Numbered from the stretch's first letter, positions 13,524 through 27,756 are shown. The stretch is DNA of 64,000 nucleotides from Sindora glabra (GCA_020226215.1 CM035232.1:16652316-16716315); one strand, 5' to 3'. Made by a program: numbers and translations. Notes: a model not told the origin generated them from the letters alone.

Positions 13524-15436
13524 CGCAAAAGAACAAAAAGAAATGGTTAAACTAACAGTTGATGGTTATATGATTTGGTCAAAGCCAATCAGATATATAT
13601 TACGAGGACAAAAGTCCGAAAGGCCGGCCCTTGCCTCCTCCTTTTCACCATTTCTGTTTGTTTTGTTAAAATAAACCATGAACTTGGTCACCCACTTCAG
13701 AAAGATCTACTTCATTTGTTCATGAATGGATTCGAAGAACCTTGGTCAGTCTTATTTTTCCGATAATAAAAGGCTAGATGTAACATTACCCATTGCTTGA
13801 TCTTAACTTGCATTTGCATATTAAAGGTTTAAAAAGTTGTTTTAATAACTTGACTAATTACGGCACTTTGCATGACCAATTTGTGCATTAAAGGAAGCAA
13901 AATTGGAAACGATACAATATGGAATTTGTGGGATGAGACATTGAAACTTGTGACTGAGGGAGTAATAATGCAGAAAATGTAGAGATCAAAAAGCAACCAA
14001 GGGGGGTCCATGTATGGATATCAATGTATCAATCTCATGAAAACTCATTGACTCCTGCAACCTTCCCCTCAGACAAGCTGTATGCCACAACACAAAGCGT
14101 GCTAGTTTTAATTCTAATCTCTCTCAGCAAATGCTATCTGTCTCTTTCTTCATAGATCACATGTCAAGCTTCAAATCTGAAGTTGCATTCGTTTATTTTC
14201 CCACCTTTGACTTCACTCTGATTTTAGTCCTCACGTGATTTACTGGATCAGCTTCAGATTAAATTATTGAATAGAAGCACACGTACTCTCCATCCAGGCT
14301 AATGAAGGAGGCTATGAGCTCTTGGATGCACTCATGAACAATTTAGAGGGCACTTAGGCAACCCTAAATTATGGTGGAAAACAGCGGAGGCCGTGAATTT
14401 GGTAGAACGGAATAGCTATGACTAGCATGAAAACACATGCTAGAATTAAATGAATGAAAAATCCTTAGACAGTTTGGATGAAACAAAATCCCTTCTTTTT
14501 TTCCCTTTTATGACAATAAAAGTGGTTAATCCATTATAATTACACATACAAGAACTTGAAGATCGAATCAAAATGTAAAGGAAAAAGAAAAATCATTTCG
14601 AAAAAAAATACTAGAAGCCACTTGTGTTAAAAGATTGTGGACGTCCACTGACCTCTCCATTTTGGTAAGATTGATAATAAAGGTCATTTGCAACTAATTG
14701 TTTATTGAGTTTGGTAGCAATAGTATACTATATATGGACCGGAGATAAAAAAAATGCCATTTGAAATGCGGCTTTAACAGTACTAACCAAAATTTTAAAG
14801 GCATTTACTGCATTCTATGTTTCTCAAGTAGTACAATGTCTGTTAATAGACAAGTTCTCTCGGAATGCATAAAATATGATTAAATCGTTACATGTGAAGC
14901 TCACAAATTTTAAAGTTGGAACATTTAGCAGGGAGGTATATGTGAAATTATTGTCATCACTCATCAGCATATAATGGAAAACCTACAACTGCATGAAAAC
15001 GAGTGAAAATTAGTTATTTCTCTCTTCCATTTTGGTTTTGAAACATTCAGTAACTTTCATCTCAATATGTTATAAATAATAATGTGAGTTTTGTAGATTC
15101 ACCAGCCGTAGAGAACCATTCATATATATGTTAATAATGCATTTGACTCTGCGCTAATGTTCTGCTCCCAACATTGGTTGCCGTATGCAAGAACAAGCCA
15201 ACATCGACAACTAAATGCAATACTGACAGTAAGTGACAATAACGACAACTAAATGCATTTGACAATAACGATGAGAATATACTATCACAAAGTCTACAAC
15301 CTTAAGACATCTGGAAGTCGGGAGATAAGTCTACCCAAAAGCAGGTTGGTGAATGCTGTCTGCCGTCCTAAGAACTAAGCTTGGCTAGAAACATTGCAAA
15401 GGAAAGGAAAAAATAGATTTCCTCCTATTATAATTC

Positions 15437-17022
15437 TCACTTTCTCTTCTTCGAAGGTGGCTGAGGAGTCTCCTCTTCTTCATCTTCATCCTCCTCCTCG
15501 TCTTCATCTTCCCCATCTTCATCATCATCTTCCTCATCATCATCGTCATCTTCGTCTCCATCATCACTTCCTCCTGCACCATTGGCCTCCGGGTCATCCT
15601 CGGGATCCCCATCTTCCTCACCCTCTTCACCTGAGTAGTCCTCATCTCGATCGACATCATCATCGTTTGCTTCATCATCATCTTCATCGTCATCATCCTC
15701 CGTTTCACTAGCATCCTTGTTTTCTTCTTCTTGGGATGTATGTGTTCCCCTGTAGAGTTCATCCAAAGGAAACCTGATAGAAGAATAGCACACATCAAGA
15801 ATCAATATCCCAAACCAGAACAACTATATTAACTTCAAGTGAGTAAGATGAGTTTAGTTACCTTTTATCCATTGCAGTCAAAGGTGACATTAGATTATTA
15901 GCTTTGGTCCAAGGAGATCCAGTCTGTTGCAAACATAAAGATACTTTGTTTTAATCTCATCATATAAGTCGAACAAATTAAGTGACTGAAAATATGAAAT
16001 CATGAGTAAATATGTAGACCAAATCAGGGCATAAGCTTAAACAATATTGCAGTTCAAGGATTTGTAATTTGGTAAATAGCTTCTCAAGCAAGGATCAGTG
16101 TACAAACAAGCTTCCAAAATATGGTTAGCAGTTCCAAAAAGATTTATTATAAATAAATCACAGGCTAGAGAGAAAGGCAGAGAGCAGATCACTTGTGATT
16201 CGGAGGAACGGAAACTGCAAAACTAGCCATCTACCTAACAGAGGCGCACACAATTCATAAATGACCCCATTTAGAAGCAGAATAACAATGGACAATTCAG
16301 TACTAAACAACACCAAATGACTCCCCCAACCAGATAACATATCAAAATAATAGATGACCAAATCACATTCAGTCTGAAATATGCAAGAAGCAAAAGAGTA
16401 TTTTATGCACAACCAAAAACAATGCTAGCCCAAACAATGAATGAAAACCCGACATCCTCTGGCACCCAAAAATGTACATGTCTCAGATCAGGAACAAATG
16501 CAGAAACCTTGTCGGTTCTTCGACCAACAGGGAAAGAAAGCAGCAAAGAAAAAGTCATGCTCCCCTGCCCTCGTTATATCAATTGAATATAACCTAACAC
16601 ACTGCTTTACATTCTACTCAGCAAATAGCTTTCAACATAACTGACAGTAGAAAATTTATAGAGAGAATACGGCATGTATGTGAGGGATAATGTCAATGAC
16701 AAGTGACACTTCAGTAGAACCCCTAAACATTGTACGAGAAGGTCCATAATGAATGATGGCTAAAGCACATAAAATAACGCACAACTCCAGCAAACCAGGA
16801 AGGCATAGTCAAGACTCGAAATCTAAGCTCAAAACGTATACAAAGCATGTTTGAGGTAAATGTCCCACAAAAAGGAAGAGAATGGGATGTTGAAGGTAAG
16901 ACCAGAAGGAGAAGGCAAGTGAGAGATTTCCCAGCAGCGAGAACGGATTCTAGCACGACGGCTTCCAACAAGGAGCCTACCAACATAGTCCTCTCCACGG
17001 AACCGAGATTTCGAACCTCCAT
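15437..17022 (-). CDS. Acidic-tail nuclear-type protein, copy A (three exons, 172 aa)
   Basis: Exons: 17022-16903 (40 codons), 15923-15862, 15773-15437; GT-AG introns, phases 0 and 2, total 519 nt. Exon 1 encodes a non-acidic N-terminus beginning MEVRNLGSVERTMLVGSLLE and containing AAGKSLTCLLLL. Exon 2 gives TGSPWTKANNLMSPLTAMDK. Exon 3 opens with RFPLDELYRG and is then almost entirely Asp/Glu with a few Gly-Asp-Pro breaks, ending PPSKKRK at the stop. The basic end after an acidic run suggests a nuclear, histone- or nucleolus-associated protein, but no catalytic or named domain is visible. A paralogue with the same exon plan lies at 30329-32074, and alignment of the two is what fixes this start codon and the first splice junction. 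The donor after exon 1 (CTG|GTCTTA) is weak. I recognise the type as an uncharacterised plant acidic protein and cannot give a function. Confidence 0.78.
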
Positions 17023-17170
17023 TGCCCAAATAGTACGCTTCGATCAATGAAATACCAAAACAGAAAAACAGTGAAGAGAGACGTTTCCAAGTTCAGTGAG
17101 GGAGAGACAAGGAGAGAGTGGATCCGACAAATTTCACACGAAGACTGAGGGGTCAACATGGGTTCGGCCC

Positions 17171-17212
17171 GGTTAGGGCTAACTCTTGGGTTTGGTCCGA
17201 TTAGGGTTTTTG
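17171..17212 (-). promoter_or_regulatory. Proximal promoter block with telo-box, copy A
   Basis: About 150-190 bp upstream of the copy A start codon the minus strand carries AAAAACCCTAATCGGACC, followed a little further on by GCCCTAACCGG. AAACCCTAA is the plant telo-box, often found with genes for ribosomal and proliferation-linked proteins. The same words in the same order and spacing occur upstream of the paralogue (32229-32270), in otherwise diverged flanks. Confidence 0.6.
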
Positions 17213-20200
17213 TGACCCACATTGCTATTATTATCGGCTATGGCCGTGATTTCTTTGCTTCCACAGAAGAATATTCGGGGTATCCATAGTACTGACGTGT
17301 TTTTCTGGCTGACCGTTGACTGATCCAGCAAGTAACCTGACCTGTTGTGGCTGTGACAATTGGCCGTATCCCAAATTTCCATTTGTCCTTATTTCACTAG
17401 ATTTGCGGATGTGGATTCGGATGCGCTAAAGAGATTTTTACGCACTTTTGGAATCAAATGAAATATGTACTCTGTGGTTAGGAAAATATTACATTCATAT
17501 TAGGAAATGTTGAATTAATTTGGTTTATTATAAAAAAATGGAATTTGGAATTTTTGTCATGTATTTTATTTTAATTCAACGTATAAATTAGCGAATCTTT
17601 CTAAAATTTTTCCAGAGTGAAACTATTTAATCCTTTGTTTACATGAAAAACAATTATTTAAAATTTATAATTAGTATTAATAATTTTTATTTTTTATTTT
17701 TTAGTTTGTCTCAAAACACCTTATCAGTGAAAAATTTTGAAGTGCCGTTGGATGGCAAAGGTGAAAATCTCTCCCCATTGAATTTTACCATACATAAAGT
17801 TTGAATGGAATCCAAAATATGTTATTTAAAGTGTTTGAGTCTCTTCCACTCACACCGATTCATGTTGGTTTTAATTTTCATTTTTATTATAATTATTTAT
17901 CTATTTTTTATTTGAAATTTTAAAATGAATAAAAATTACTGAAATAAATTACTATACTTTATCCTAATAATGCTAAATTCATATTAATTTTTTTACTATT
18001 TTTATTATTTATTTTAGCATTGGTACTTGAAGGAGAGATAAATGACTACAATAAATGCAAAAAATCAACGGCTTCTAGTTTTGACTATGAAATTTAGGAT
18101 ATAATAATCAATATTTTTATAAAATATTGACTAATTATGATGTTTACTTTTTTAAAATGTGTGCTTTACCTTTTATATTATTAAATGTGTTCATAATCTG
18201 CTTTCATTTAATTAATAGTGCTGGAAACCATCTTCGTTAATTTTCATTTGATACCCTACTAAAATTAACACATGATCTTTAAGTATAATAATTTTCCACC
18301 AATATCCAAAAAAAAATTGATGTTGTAATTTTAAAAAATATTTTTAACATATTGTAAATTTATTTGCTGGGAAGTGCTATCTTAAAGAGTAATCTTATCA
18401 AATATCAATCATGAAAGAATTTTTCAAAATTTCTTCATTGATTTATTTTCAAGTAAAAATATTAATTTAAATAATGTTTGGGTGACTTCTTGTACCATAT
18501 CATTTATTTGGAAAAAATAAATTTAACAATTGAAATTTTATATCTTGTTGATTCATTACGTTTTTTTTATTGAAGTGCATATCTCCCTTTGTTGATCATT
18601 ACTTTTTTTTCCTTTAGTAATGCTTCATTTGCTTCCAGTTTGATAATTGTTATTTTATGACAAGTTAAATATCCTCATTTTTAAATTTGAACGGTAGTCC
18701 AAAGGGAATACAGTGAAAATGCATACTCAGTTTCCAAACTAAATTTTTAATAGAAGGAATTCATAGTATACATAAAAGAAAATATTATAAGTGTGAAAAA
18801 TAAAATTTTTATATTTATTAAATTAAACTTTATAAATTTATCCATTATCTTGAATTTAATGACAATTCTTGATCTGCATTCGAAATTCAATTAAATTTTA
18901 TATATTTATTCTATTATTTTATATTTAATAATAATTTTTAATTTTATATTTGAAATTTAATTTTGAATTATCAATATAAATATTTTTTTTTGTAGAAACC
19001 GAAAATGGATAAACAGAAAAGAAACAGAACTGAGGTATATATACCCCTAATGTCACAGTTTAATAACAAAGAAGCTATACTATCAATATAAATATTAAAT
19101 GGAATTACTAACACTCAAATTGGTTAATTATTCAAACAGAATCCTCAATTTGATTCTTCTGAAAATTGATTAATTTCGTACCGTGTTAACTCATCTTTGA
19201 AAGACTCGAGATCAGATCTTTCAAAAGTATTATGAGATGAGTTTCCAAATTATATAGAAGTACGTGATAACTACATTTAATAATATGGTGAGAAATCACT
19301 AAACATAAAAAGTTGAGAAAGGATAAGTGCAATTCACTCGATTCACACTCAATAATATTGTTATCTTATTTAAATATTATTAATGATATTTATAAAAAGT
19401 TTTATATTATCATTTACTTAAAAATATATATTAACAATTATAAAAATTAAAAAAAATTAATTAACGTCATTAACATTCAGTATTTTCATGCAACAACAAT
19501 TTATTAATGTCTAAATTAATTGCTAAAATTAAAAAATATATATTTATATGAGAAAATTCTCACCCATTAACCCTTGGCAACGGAAGAAGGAAAAAAGTCC
19601 ATGAAATTTTTTAAATTTTGAATTTTTTTTCTTTCGTTGGATTGGTAGAAAAAGGAAAGAAGGAAAATGTTGATCATTACTATTTTTATTTATCAACATT
19701 TTAAACTTTTTTCTTCACATTTTCTTTTTCAACTAATTTCTTAAATTTTACCTTTCTTTTCTTCCATTTTTTTGCAACCAAACATAGGGTAAGTGTAGTA
19801 TATATAAGTAGACATTAGGTGTTACACCTCTCCGAAAATTACAAGTACTTTAATAGTATTCTTATGTGCTAAAATGTTTATTTAATTATCATGATTGATA
19901 TTAGGGTGAAAGTATATTTGAAAATAATAGAGTCTTGTGATGTGAATAAGAAGAAATAAATTATATATAAGCTCATGTATAATTAAAATTAAATAAGTGT
20001 ATATGAAAGAGAACTAAGAGTCATTTTACTTAAATTACCCTAAATTAACTAAAAGAAAATTAATAAAATGTCCTCATTGAAATAAAAATCCACCAACATT
20101 TAATCTATTTTTCATTTCCTCAACCAATCTCACCGACCACCTCTCCTCCGTTTCTTCAATTTTATCTTCTTTTAATTTTTAACAAGATTCAACTGAGAAA

Positions 20201-20970
20201 GATTAATTATCATCTCAAATCCTTAGTTAAAGCAAGGTAGCATCTCCTAATTCAAAGTTGTTTTTTAAGTTTTGTTTGAAGTAGAACAAAATAAGAATTT
20301 TGGGCAAATTTCTAATCTTATTTATGTTGAAGCAATTGAATCACTTTCTTAACCTCCTTTAAACACCTCCATACACAAGTAAATAGGCAATGTGGTGAAA
20401 AATTGATGATTTGTAAGGTTGTAATGCTTAAAGTTATGAATTTGATGATTATATGTGATATTATTGTATAACAAGCCATGTTTTTGTTGTTATTCAATAT
20501 AGAAGCCGGTCAAAAGTTAGTTTGTGTTGGAATCTAGATTGGACTTGTGAATCTTGATTAATTCATGAAAAACGACTATAGTAATAGTCAAAAAGTAGAA
20601 AGAGTCTATAAACCCAAGTAGTAATTGACTACCATAATAAATTATACACCCCTTGATAGGCTTATAATCAAATACCTAAAAAGTTCAACTTCTGGATGAC
20701 ATTAGTCAAATATTATAATCAACTATAGTCATAAAAAATTATTTTTAAGAGAATTTAATTGATTACAATAATCGAATATCTTAAAAGACGTAGTCTACAG
20801 ATCACACACTAACTACCATAATTGATTATGGCCTCTGAATTTCAATTTTGGAAGCACATAATCAACTATTATAGTTAATTATTATATGTTATTTTTAAGA
20901 TATAATTATATAATGGATCTGCATGGTGTTGATAGGTTATATAACTCATATATTGATATGAATTAATAGT

Positions 20971-21268
20971 GAGCGTATTTATTTATGGTGCTAATAATAA
21001 AATCCCTTGTTGGGATGTATTGATGATTGAAAATTTTGTTTATCAATTGGAATGAGAAAAGGGATGAATAAAATATGTGATATCTAATACAATAATAGAT
21101 TTGAAAAATCATTTGTAATGAGTGTATTTATTTATGGTGCTAATAATAAAATCCCTTGTTGGGATGTATTGATGATTGAAACTTTTGTTTATCAATTGGA
21201 ATGAAAAAAGGGATGAATAAAATATGTGATATCTGATACAATATTAGATTTGAAAAATCATTTGTAAT
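20971..21268. repeat. Two-copy tandem duplication, 149-bp unit
   Basis: Each copy begins GAG(C/T)GTATTTATTTATGG and ends near AAAAATCATTTGTAATG. The copies differ at only a handful of positions (for example GAAAATTTT versus GAAACTTTT), so this is a fairly recent head-to-tail duplication. Confidence 0.92.
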
Positions 21269-21835
21269 GAAATAAGGCAAATCCTGGAAAGACAAAAATA
21301 AGTTTATGAGGAAATAAAATTAACTAAGAGATACAAGAAAATTTAAATATTTTCTATTTTATTTATTTATAAATTTTCTATTGGTTAAAAATATTATTGA
21401 TGTTATCATTTATTGTGAGTGGACTTATTTCCATGAATGGAATAACATTAATAAGAAAGGTTTTGCAATTAACGTTAATTTAGTTTTTAAGTACAGTTTA
21501 TTTATCAAGTCATAGACTCATTGTTTTCTTTAAATATCTTCTTTATAGATGTCCCTGTAAAAACTCCTCTTCCATTAATACAATGGGAGTGATTGCTCCA
21601 AAATTTACCTTATAGAAGGCAACCATAACCATGTTGTGGCCTATCCATAAGAATATAATTTGAACCATGTAGAAAGTTCTAGGATTATGAAATAATACAG
21701 ATATTTGATTGTAAATATTTTATTGTTACTTTATAAAACAATATAATGACATTAGGTTCTAGGAATAATTTAAATCAGTGGAAATCGGGGAAAAAAATTC
21801 CAAACCAATCGCGACTTAGATAGAGCGTAACATTA

Positions 21836-22515
21836 GGCCCTTGTTTGATAAATAGCTTTTCAAATGGCTTTTGACTGTTTGACTAAAATTTACCTAATTG
21901 ACCAATTAAAAAGTTATTTCTTGTGTTTGATAATCAACTAATTTAGATACCTGCTTGCCTTTCAAACAGTTGAAGTTAAAATGTTGAGGTGCCGAGCGTT
22001 TTCAATCAGCGTTTCTGAACCACTCATCCTTATTTCTGCTTTTATCCTTTATCCTCAAGGCATTCAGATTTTTTTTTCTCTCAATGATGCACGTAACAAT
22101 TGGATCATCTCCATCACAATGTTTTTGATAAAACTGTGACTGCCACTTACATCCCTTAAAATCCTGTCACTTCCATCATCTTTTTTTCATAGAAATAAGA
22201 TGCATCTAGTTTGATTTTAATAAAAAAACAAACAAAATAGGTAGTCTTTCATTTTAATGCACTTGGTTTATGTTTTTATTGATAAATTTGTTTTTTATAA
22301 AAATTATATTATTTTAATTTTAAAAAATATTTAATTTATTAAAAAATATATAAAATTTAAAATATTAAAATAAAAAAATTTAAATAATTTATAAAATATA
22401 TCAATATCCTTATTTGTCATTTTACACACAAACAAGTAATTTTAAATAATTAATTTTACTAAACATTTTTATTCAAACAGCTAATACAACTAGCTATCAG
22501 CTAACAAATAATTGA
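21836..22515. mobile_element. Probable non-autonomous DNA element with TGTTTGATAA-type ends
   Basis: The left side reads GGCCCTTGTTTGATAAATAG and continues with AGCTTTTCAAATGGC. The right side, reverse complemented, has TTATTTGTTAGCTGATAGC and then TAGCTGTTTGAATAAAAATG. Ends and sub-terminal words recur in the segments at 33290-34315 and 52120-52415. No ORF is present. Exact borders and target duplication were not resolved. Confidence 0.4.
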
Positions 22516-23165
22516 ATCAACTAAGGATTAAAATGAAAGACATCAATTAAGGATTCTATCAAGACTTTACAATACAAAAATTATTTCTCTTCCTTTATAT
22601 ATACTCCACTTTTTTCTTTTTCGTGCACTTTTGATATTTAAAGTTCAAACTATAATACTTCAAAATAGTATAGATATGCCATATTATATTTTCTTTTTTA
22701 TTATAAGAATATTTTACATAAGACAAAAATTTATTTAATTAAATAAATTAAGTGCATATTCTACTTTTTATTACTTTACACCTTATTGTTTTTCATATTT
22801 TTATTTGATCCATTGAATTTTTTTCTCTTTGTTTAAAAGAATTTAAAATTTTGGTATAGAAATTATTAACAAAATTAATTAATTATACATTATATTTTTA
22901 AAATATTTTTTATTAATTGCATGTTCTATTTTTTAAAATATTTTAAAAAATATACATTTCCTTTCTGATCCAAGAGGTATCAAATGGAAGTAATATAAGT
23001 CATGTATTCTAATTGAACTGATTTCCAAGAGAACAAAGTGGCTGCTAGAAGTGAAAGAAAATTTCTTATTTTTGTTGATCGACTCATGGAGCGGCCAAGC
23101 AGAATTCGAGTTTAAGAAAGAACTCATTCCCGGAGCATTAATTATCTAGTCTTTCTGTGCCTAGA

Positions 23166-23186
23166 TCTCTCTCTCTCTCTCTCTCT
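23166..23186. repeat. (TC)n microsatellite
   Basis: About ten uninterrupted TC dinucleotides in otherwise non-repetitive sequence. Confidence 0.9.
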
Positions 23187-26100
23187 TAAATAACCACTCA
23201 AGAGATCTCACAATAATCACCGACGAAAAAGGTGGTGTTCACTTACCATAAATTATAGACCAACTAATTAATCAGATGCGAGCCCCTCCTTAAGCGGATT
23301 CCCCTTTTTGCTCCATGTTCATCACAGGCTTTGTTAGGATTGGTAAAAACTTATTACTTAAGAAAATTATCATAAAATTGAATTATTTATCAAAAATGAT
23401 ATTTTTTATAATAAAAAATTTTAAATAAATTAAATATTTTATTTAATTAAATTAATTTATTTTGCTTACATTTTATTTTGAACTCTTATTTTCCTAGTTA
23501 TATATTAATTGTGGCATTGTATCAACTCAACACTAATATATTTTTTTTTTAGTGTTGGAATGCATATCACTTGCCGATACATAAGTCGAAACTTTCTCTC
23601 ATTGAGTGGGGCACATTACTCTCATCTAATGCATTTGTATTTTCTTTTTTAAGAAACTTTACTAATTTCATTTCTATTTTTAAATAATTTCACTTATTTC
23701 CTTTGCTAATATTGTCATATTTTCCTTTTTAAGAAATTTTGCTAATTTTGTTTCTTTTTGGAGGAATCTTATAGATTCCCTATGCTAATGCTTTCACATT
23801 TCCATTTTAGAAAATTTTGACTGATTTCATTCCGTTTTTTAAGTAATCTTATTGATTTCTTACAATGATTTCCTATATTGATACTTTCTCCCTACGTAAT
23901 TTCTAATTGTAATAATTATTAAATATTTTTCTTTTTATTTTTGTAAAAAATCACTTAACACAAAACAAATTGTTTGGTACAAATTCATTTAATGTATTAT
24001 TACATTCTCTTTACATTCTTTTCTTTTTGCAACTTCTTTTTCCTTTTTTTTTTGTTTTAGGTTGTTGCAACTTAACTTTCTATACTTAGATCATTGCTTT
24101 ATGTCACCATTACTTGCCAAACTAGAATTATCTCTACTTAGTACTAATAAGCTTAAGTCTTTGTTATTTCACTACTAGATTTCATTAATTTTAGTCCCAC
24201 TGTTTTTTCAAATCATTAAGTTGTTCTTGTTTCTTTTTTGAAAATTTTCAATTTTAGAATCTAAATATTTTTTTATTACTATTTATGTTTGGATTTGTTT
24301 ATTTCATCTTCTTTCTAATTTAAAATGTTTTAATTATTATCCATCTTTTTTTTAAATCTTTCTTAGTCCCTCTTTGTAATGTTTGTTCAATGCTAATTTA
24401 TATTTATCTCTCTACTTGCATCAAATAATTTTTTTTCATTCTTTTAATTTTTCAATCCTTGTTGTAAAAAATTATATCCATGGAGATGATAAGAATACAA
24501 AGTTATGTATGGAGTGTACATTGAATATTGATAGTGTGCTATGTGGTCTTCCTACAAAAATAAGATTTTTCATTCTTTTATTATTTTTTAATATTAATAA
24601 TGCATTGAATATGTTTTCTATGCAATTTTTTTTTGCAATCTTAGACCATAGGCAGGGATATAGATGATGGACAACATATATCATCAAAGATAATATAGAA
24701 GACAGTATTTATTAAGCTATTGCATCTACTATTTTCTAAAAAGTCGATAGTAATAATTTCTCCTATCATTTTGCAATCTAAAGATACCATCTTTACATAT
24801 GTCAAAGAACATATTTGCAACATGATCTAATTTAATTATCTTGAAATGTTACCATTTTTATGTCATTTTACATATTAAAGCTTCATATAATTAACGATCT
24901 AACCAAGTTTAATGGTGCTAATAATTGCTTATTGATAAATAAATATGACAAAGATAATTATTTGATCAATAAATTAATAAGAAATACATTCAATTTGACT
25001 ATATTTTTATCTTAATTACTAAACATATTAAATTGTTTATAATTTTATTTTTGTTTGGTTCTTATATATTATAAATCTTGAAAAGCACTCAATTTTCAAT
25101 AGAATTTCCATTTGATTATACTTGCTTTAGACAATGTAATATTGTTTATTATTATTATCGTGGTTTTGAAATATGGTCCCAAAGAAAAGATAGAGAATGC
25201 AGATTTGAACACCTTGAATAGGGAAATAAGCACATTATAAACAAGTATATAATGTTCATATGATAAGTTATTTTGTTTATGCAATAACCTTTACTATTAT
25301 TATGAGATTCCATATTCATTCTTTTTCTAAGTATCATGATAGATAATTTTGTTGATAAAAATCCTCTATCATTCAGGTGTTCAATTTGGTTATCTTAGTA
25401 TATACTAATATTTTTATAATGTTTTATTGCATGTTAAATAAGAACTATACTATAATGTTAATGAGAAAGATTTTTCCCATTATATTAACAAAGAAAAATG
25501 TATCAAATAAATGTCTTCAGAGAAAGGTAATGTATTTTTATTAAAAACATATAACAATATTAATATTGGGATTGGCTATATAATTCTCTAAATAAAGGAT
25601 ATATAAGATAATAGAACTATAAAAAATATTTTATTGATCAATGTTTTATAAAAAAAGTATCTTATGTTACAACAAAGTTATCCATAAGATACAATTGAAT
25701 AGATAATACAACAGTGACACAAAATATGGACATTTAAAGTCAGTTAATATTGTAATATTGTATTTTTCTTTTATCACTTTTGTGGTGCATTTGTCATCTA
25801 TCACTTTAATTTGTTAAATTTCAATATATATTAAAGTGAATTTAAAATATATCTATTTTATTAAATGAATTCTTTTATATTTATAAAATAAAATTATTAC
25901 TAATTATACAAAAAAACTACATATTTAAAATTAGTGTAAACCCCTGCATAGGATGGGTTAAAAACTAGTTATAAGTATTGTATGATCATATATATATATT
26001 AATTAAATTCATATGGTTGAAAAATCAACATAGTTACATGAAAATTTAATTTTTTATCGATTAATTAAAACATATTTCTGGAATAAAGTACTTAAAATAT

Positions 26101-26222
26101 CCCATATTATTAGATTAAAAAATATTATAAGTAATGATAATAAGATTCGAAATTGTGTTTCAAATATAAATTAAGCACCTTGTATTTATTGACAATATTT
26201 AATTTGCATTCAAAATGCAATT

Positions 26223-27395
26223 TCAAATCTTATTTTCATTGCATATAGTATTGTTATATTAGATTTGAACTTTATAATCATATTTTATAAACATTTAATA
26301 ATAAAAAATTTATCTTTAAATTTAAGTGTAACATTTTTTTTATTTTCAAGGAAGTTTATTTGGACTTTAAAATTAAAGAAAATTTTGTATAATTTTATTA
26401 AAAATTTAGGAGAGTAATTTTTTTTAGTTTTTAATAGACTTTGGCTTTTGTGTGTGTATATGTAAAAGGTTAGGGAATGTTTAGACATGTTTTTATTTTT
26501 AGAGATTGTTTTCAAAAATTATTTTTTATTAAAAATAAAGAATAAATAGTATTTGAAATAGTAAATAAAATAATATTTTATTTAGTTATAAGAATGGCAT
26601 CAAGAATAAAAAATTAAATTAAAAAATATCTAAAAATTATTTTTATTTCTATTTTTAAGTTATATATTTATTTCTATTTTTAATTTATATATTTATAGTT
26701 ACATTTTTAAAAAGTAAATTATAAAAATAGTTTGCCAAATAGAAGGTTTTGTTTATAAAAACATAAAAAACAAAAATATTTTTTGTTAAAAAATAATTTT
26801 TAAGGACAAGAAAGAAATAGACATTTGAAACCTAATTTTGAATCTCATTTTCCTTTCATGTAGCATTATTAGATTAGATTTGGACTTTATAATCATGTTT
26901 TCTAAATGAAAAATTCATATTTGGATCTAAGTGTAATTTTTTTTTCAAGGAGGTTTATTTAGACTTTAAAATTAAAGAAAATTTTGTATAATTTTATTAA
27001 AAATTAGGAGGGCAATTTTTTAAAATTTTTAATAGACTTTGGCTTTTGTTTGTGTTTATATAAAAAGTTTGGGAATGTTTAAACATGTTTTTATTTTTAG
27101 ATATTGTTTTTAAAAAATATTTTTAAATTTAAGAAAAATAAAGAATAGATAATATTCAAAAGAATCAATAAAAATATTTTATTTAATTATAAAATTAGCA
27201 TCAATAGAAGAATAAGTTAAAAAATACTTAAAAATTACTTTTATTTTTAAATTATACATTTATAGTTACAATTTTTAAAAAATAGATTATAAAAATAACT
27301 TGCCAAACAGGATTTTTTGTTTTTAAAAACATTAAAAAATATTTCTTTGTCAAAAAATAATTTTTAAAAACAGGAAAGAAATAGACCTTTAATTT
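26223..27395. repeat. Large two-copy tandem duplication, unit about 0.6 kb
   Basis: The block 26223-26838 recurs at about 26839-27395. Shared words in the same order include TTTATAATCAT, GACTTTAAAATTAAAGAAAA followed by TTTTGTATAATTTTATTAAAA, AATAGACTTTGGCTTTTGT, ATGTTTTTATTTTTAGA and AAGAAATAGAC. The copies have drifted by many substitutions and small indels, so the event is older than the other tandem duplications here. The second copy ends just upstream of the CDC26 transcription unit. Confidence 0.85.
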
Positions 27396-27567
27396 TGTTT
27401 TATATTTTTATCCTTCAGCCCGGGCCGATATGCATAATACTCAACCCGACATAGCTATGACCATGGATTTTCGAGGTCCGATTTTCCAAATTCAAAGCAG
27501 CTAGATGGACCAGAAATAAGTGACACGATAAATCTTGCATCTTTTCCAGAATCAGATTCCTCGGAAA

Positions 27568-27756
27568 ATGTTGAGAAGAAAACCGAGCAAAGTCGAAACG
27601 AAGATCGAAGACAAAGAGGAACTCCAACAAGCGAGACGCAACGTCCCTACCGTTTCAACCACCACGAATGCCACTGGCGCAGCTTCTCTCCTCCATCAGT
27701 TGGACCGCGCCAAAGATCCCTCTTCCAAAGCACATCGCGTTGGCCTCTCCTTATAA
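27568..27756 (+). CDS. CDC26: CDC26, anaphase-promoting complex/cyclosome subunit (62 aa)
   Basis: The 62-residue product starts MLRRKPSKVETKIEDKEELQ. MLRRKP followed by an acidic/basic helical stretch is the signature of CDC26, the small subunit that binds the TPR superhelix of APC6/CDC16 and stabilises the APC/C ubiquitin ligase. The C-terminal half (TGAASLLHQLDRAKDPSSK) is low in recognisable structure, as in plant homologues. The ATG at 27568 has A at -3. There is no intron. The stop at 27754-27756 is followed after 61 nt by the TTM3 start at 27818 on the same strand, with no room for a separate promoter. This is the arrangement described in Arabidopsis, where one mRNA encodes both CDC26 and TTM3. 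Identification is confident; co-transcription is inferred from family knowledge and spacing. Confidence 0.92.
   Translation: MLRRKPSKVETKIEDKEELQQARRNVPTVSTTTNATGAASLLHQLDRAKDPSSKAHRVGLSL

Larger units (their letters stand above)
9880..15436. other. Intergenic, repeat-bearing, no gene recognised
   Basis: No coding exon could be supported on either strand. The stretch holds a probable DNA-element remnant (10741-11398), a 71-bp tandem duplication (13387-13523) and otherwise AT-rich unique sequence. Bases 15300-15436 are probably the 3' UTR of the acidic-tail gene that ends at 15437. Confidence 0.6.
17213..27534. other. Ten-kb AT-rich intergenic block, repeats only
   Basis: No exon or ORF with recognisable protein content was found on either strand. 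The block holds a MITE-like element (21836-22515), tandem duplications at 20971-21268 and 26223-27395, a CT microsatellite at 23166-23186 and long A/T-rich runs. ORFs of 60-94 codons inside it are of the size and composition expected by chance in such sequence. Confidence 0.6.

Noticed and set aside
15394..15711. 105-codon His/Pro/Leu-rich frame on the plus strand, and a Met/Lys-rich minus frame at 15385-15798
   Set aside because: Both are shadows of the GAT/GAG repeat that codes for the acidic tail on the minus strand.
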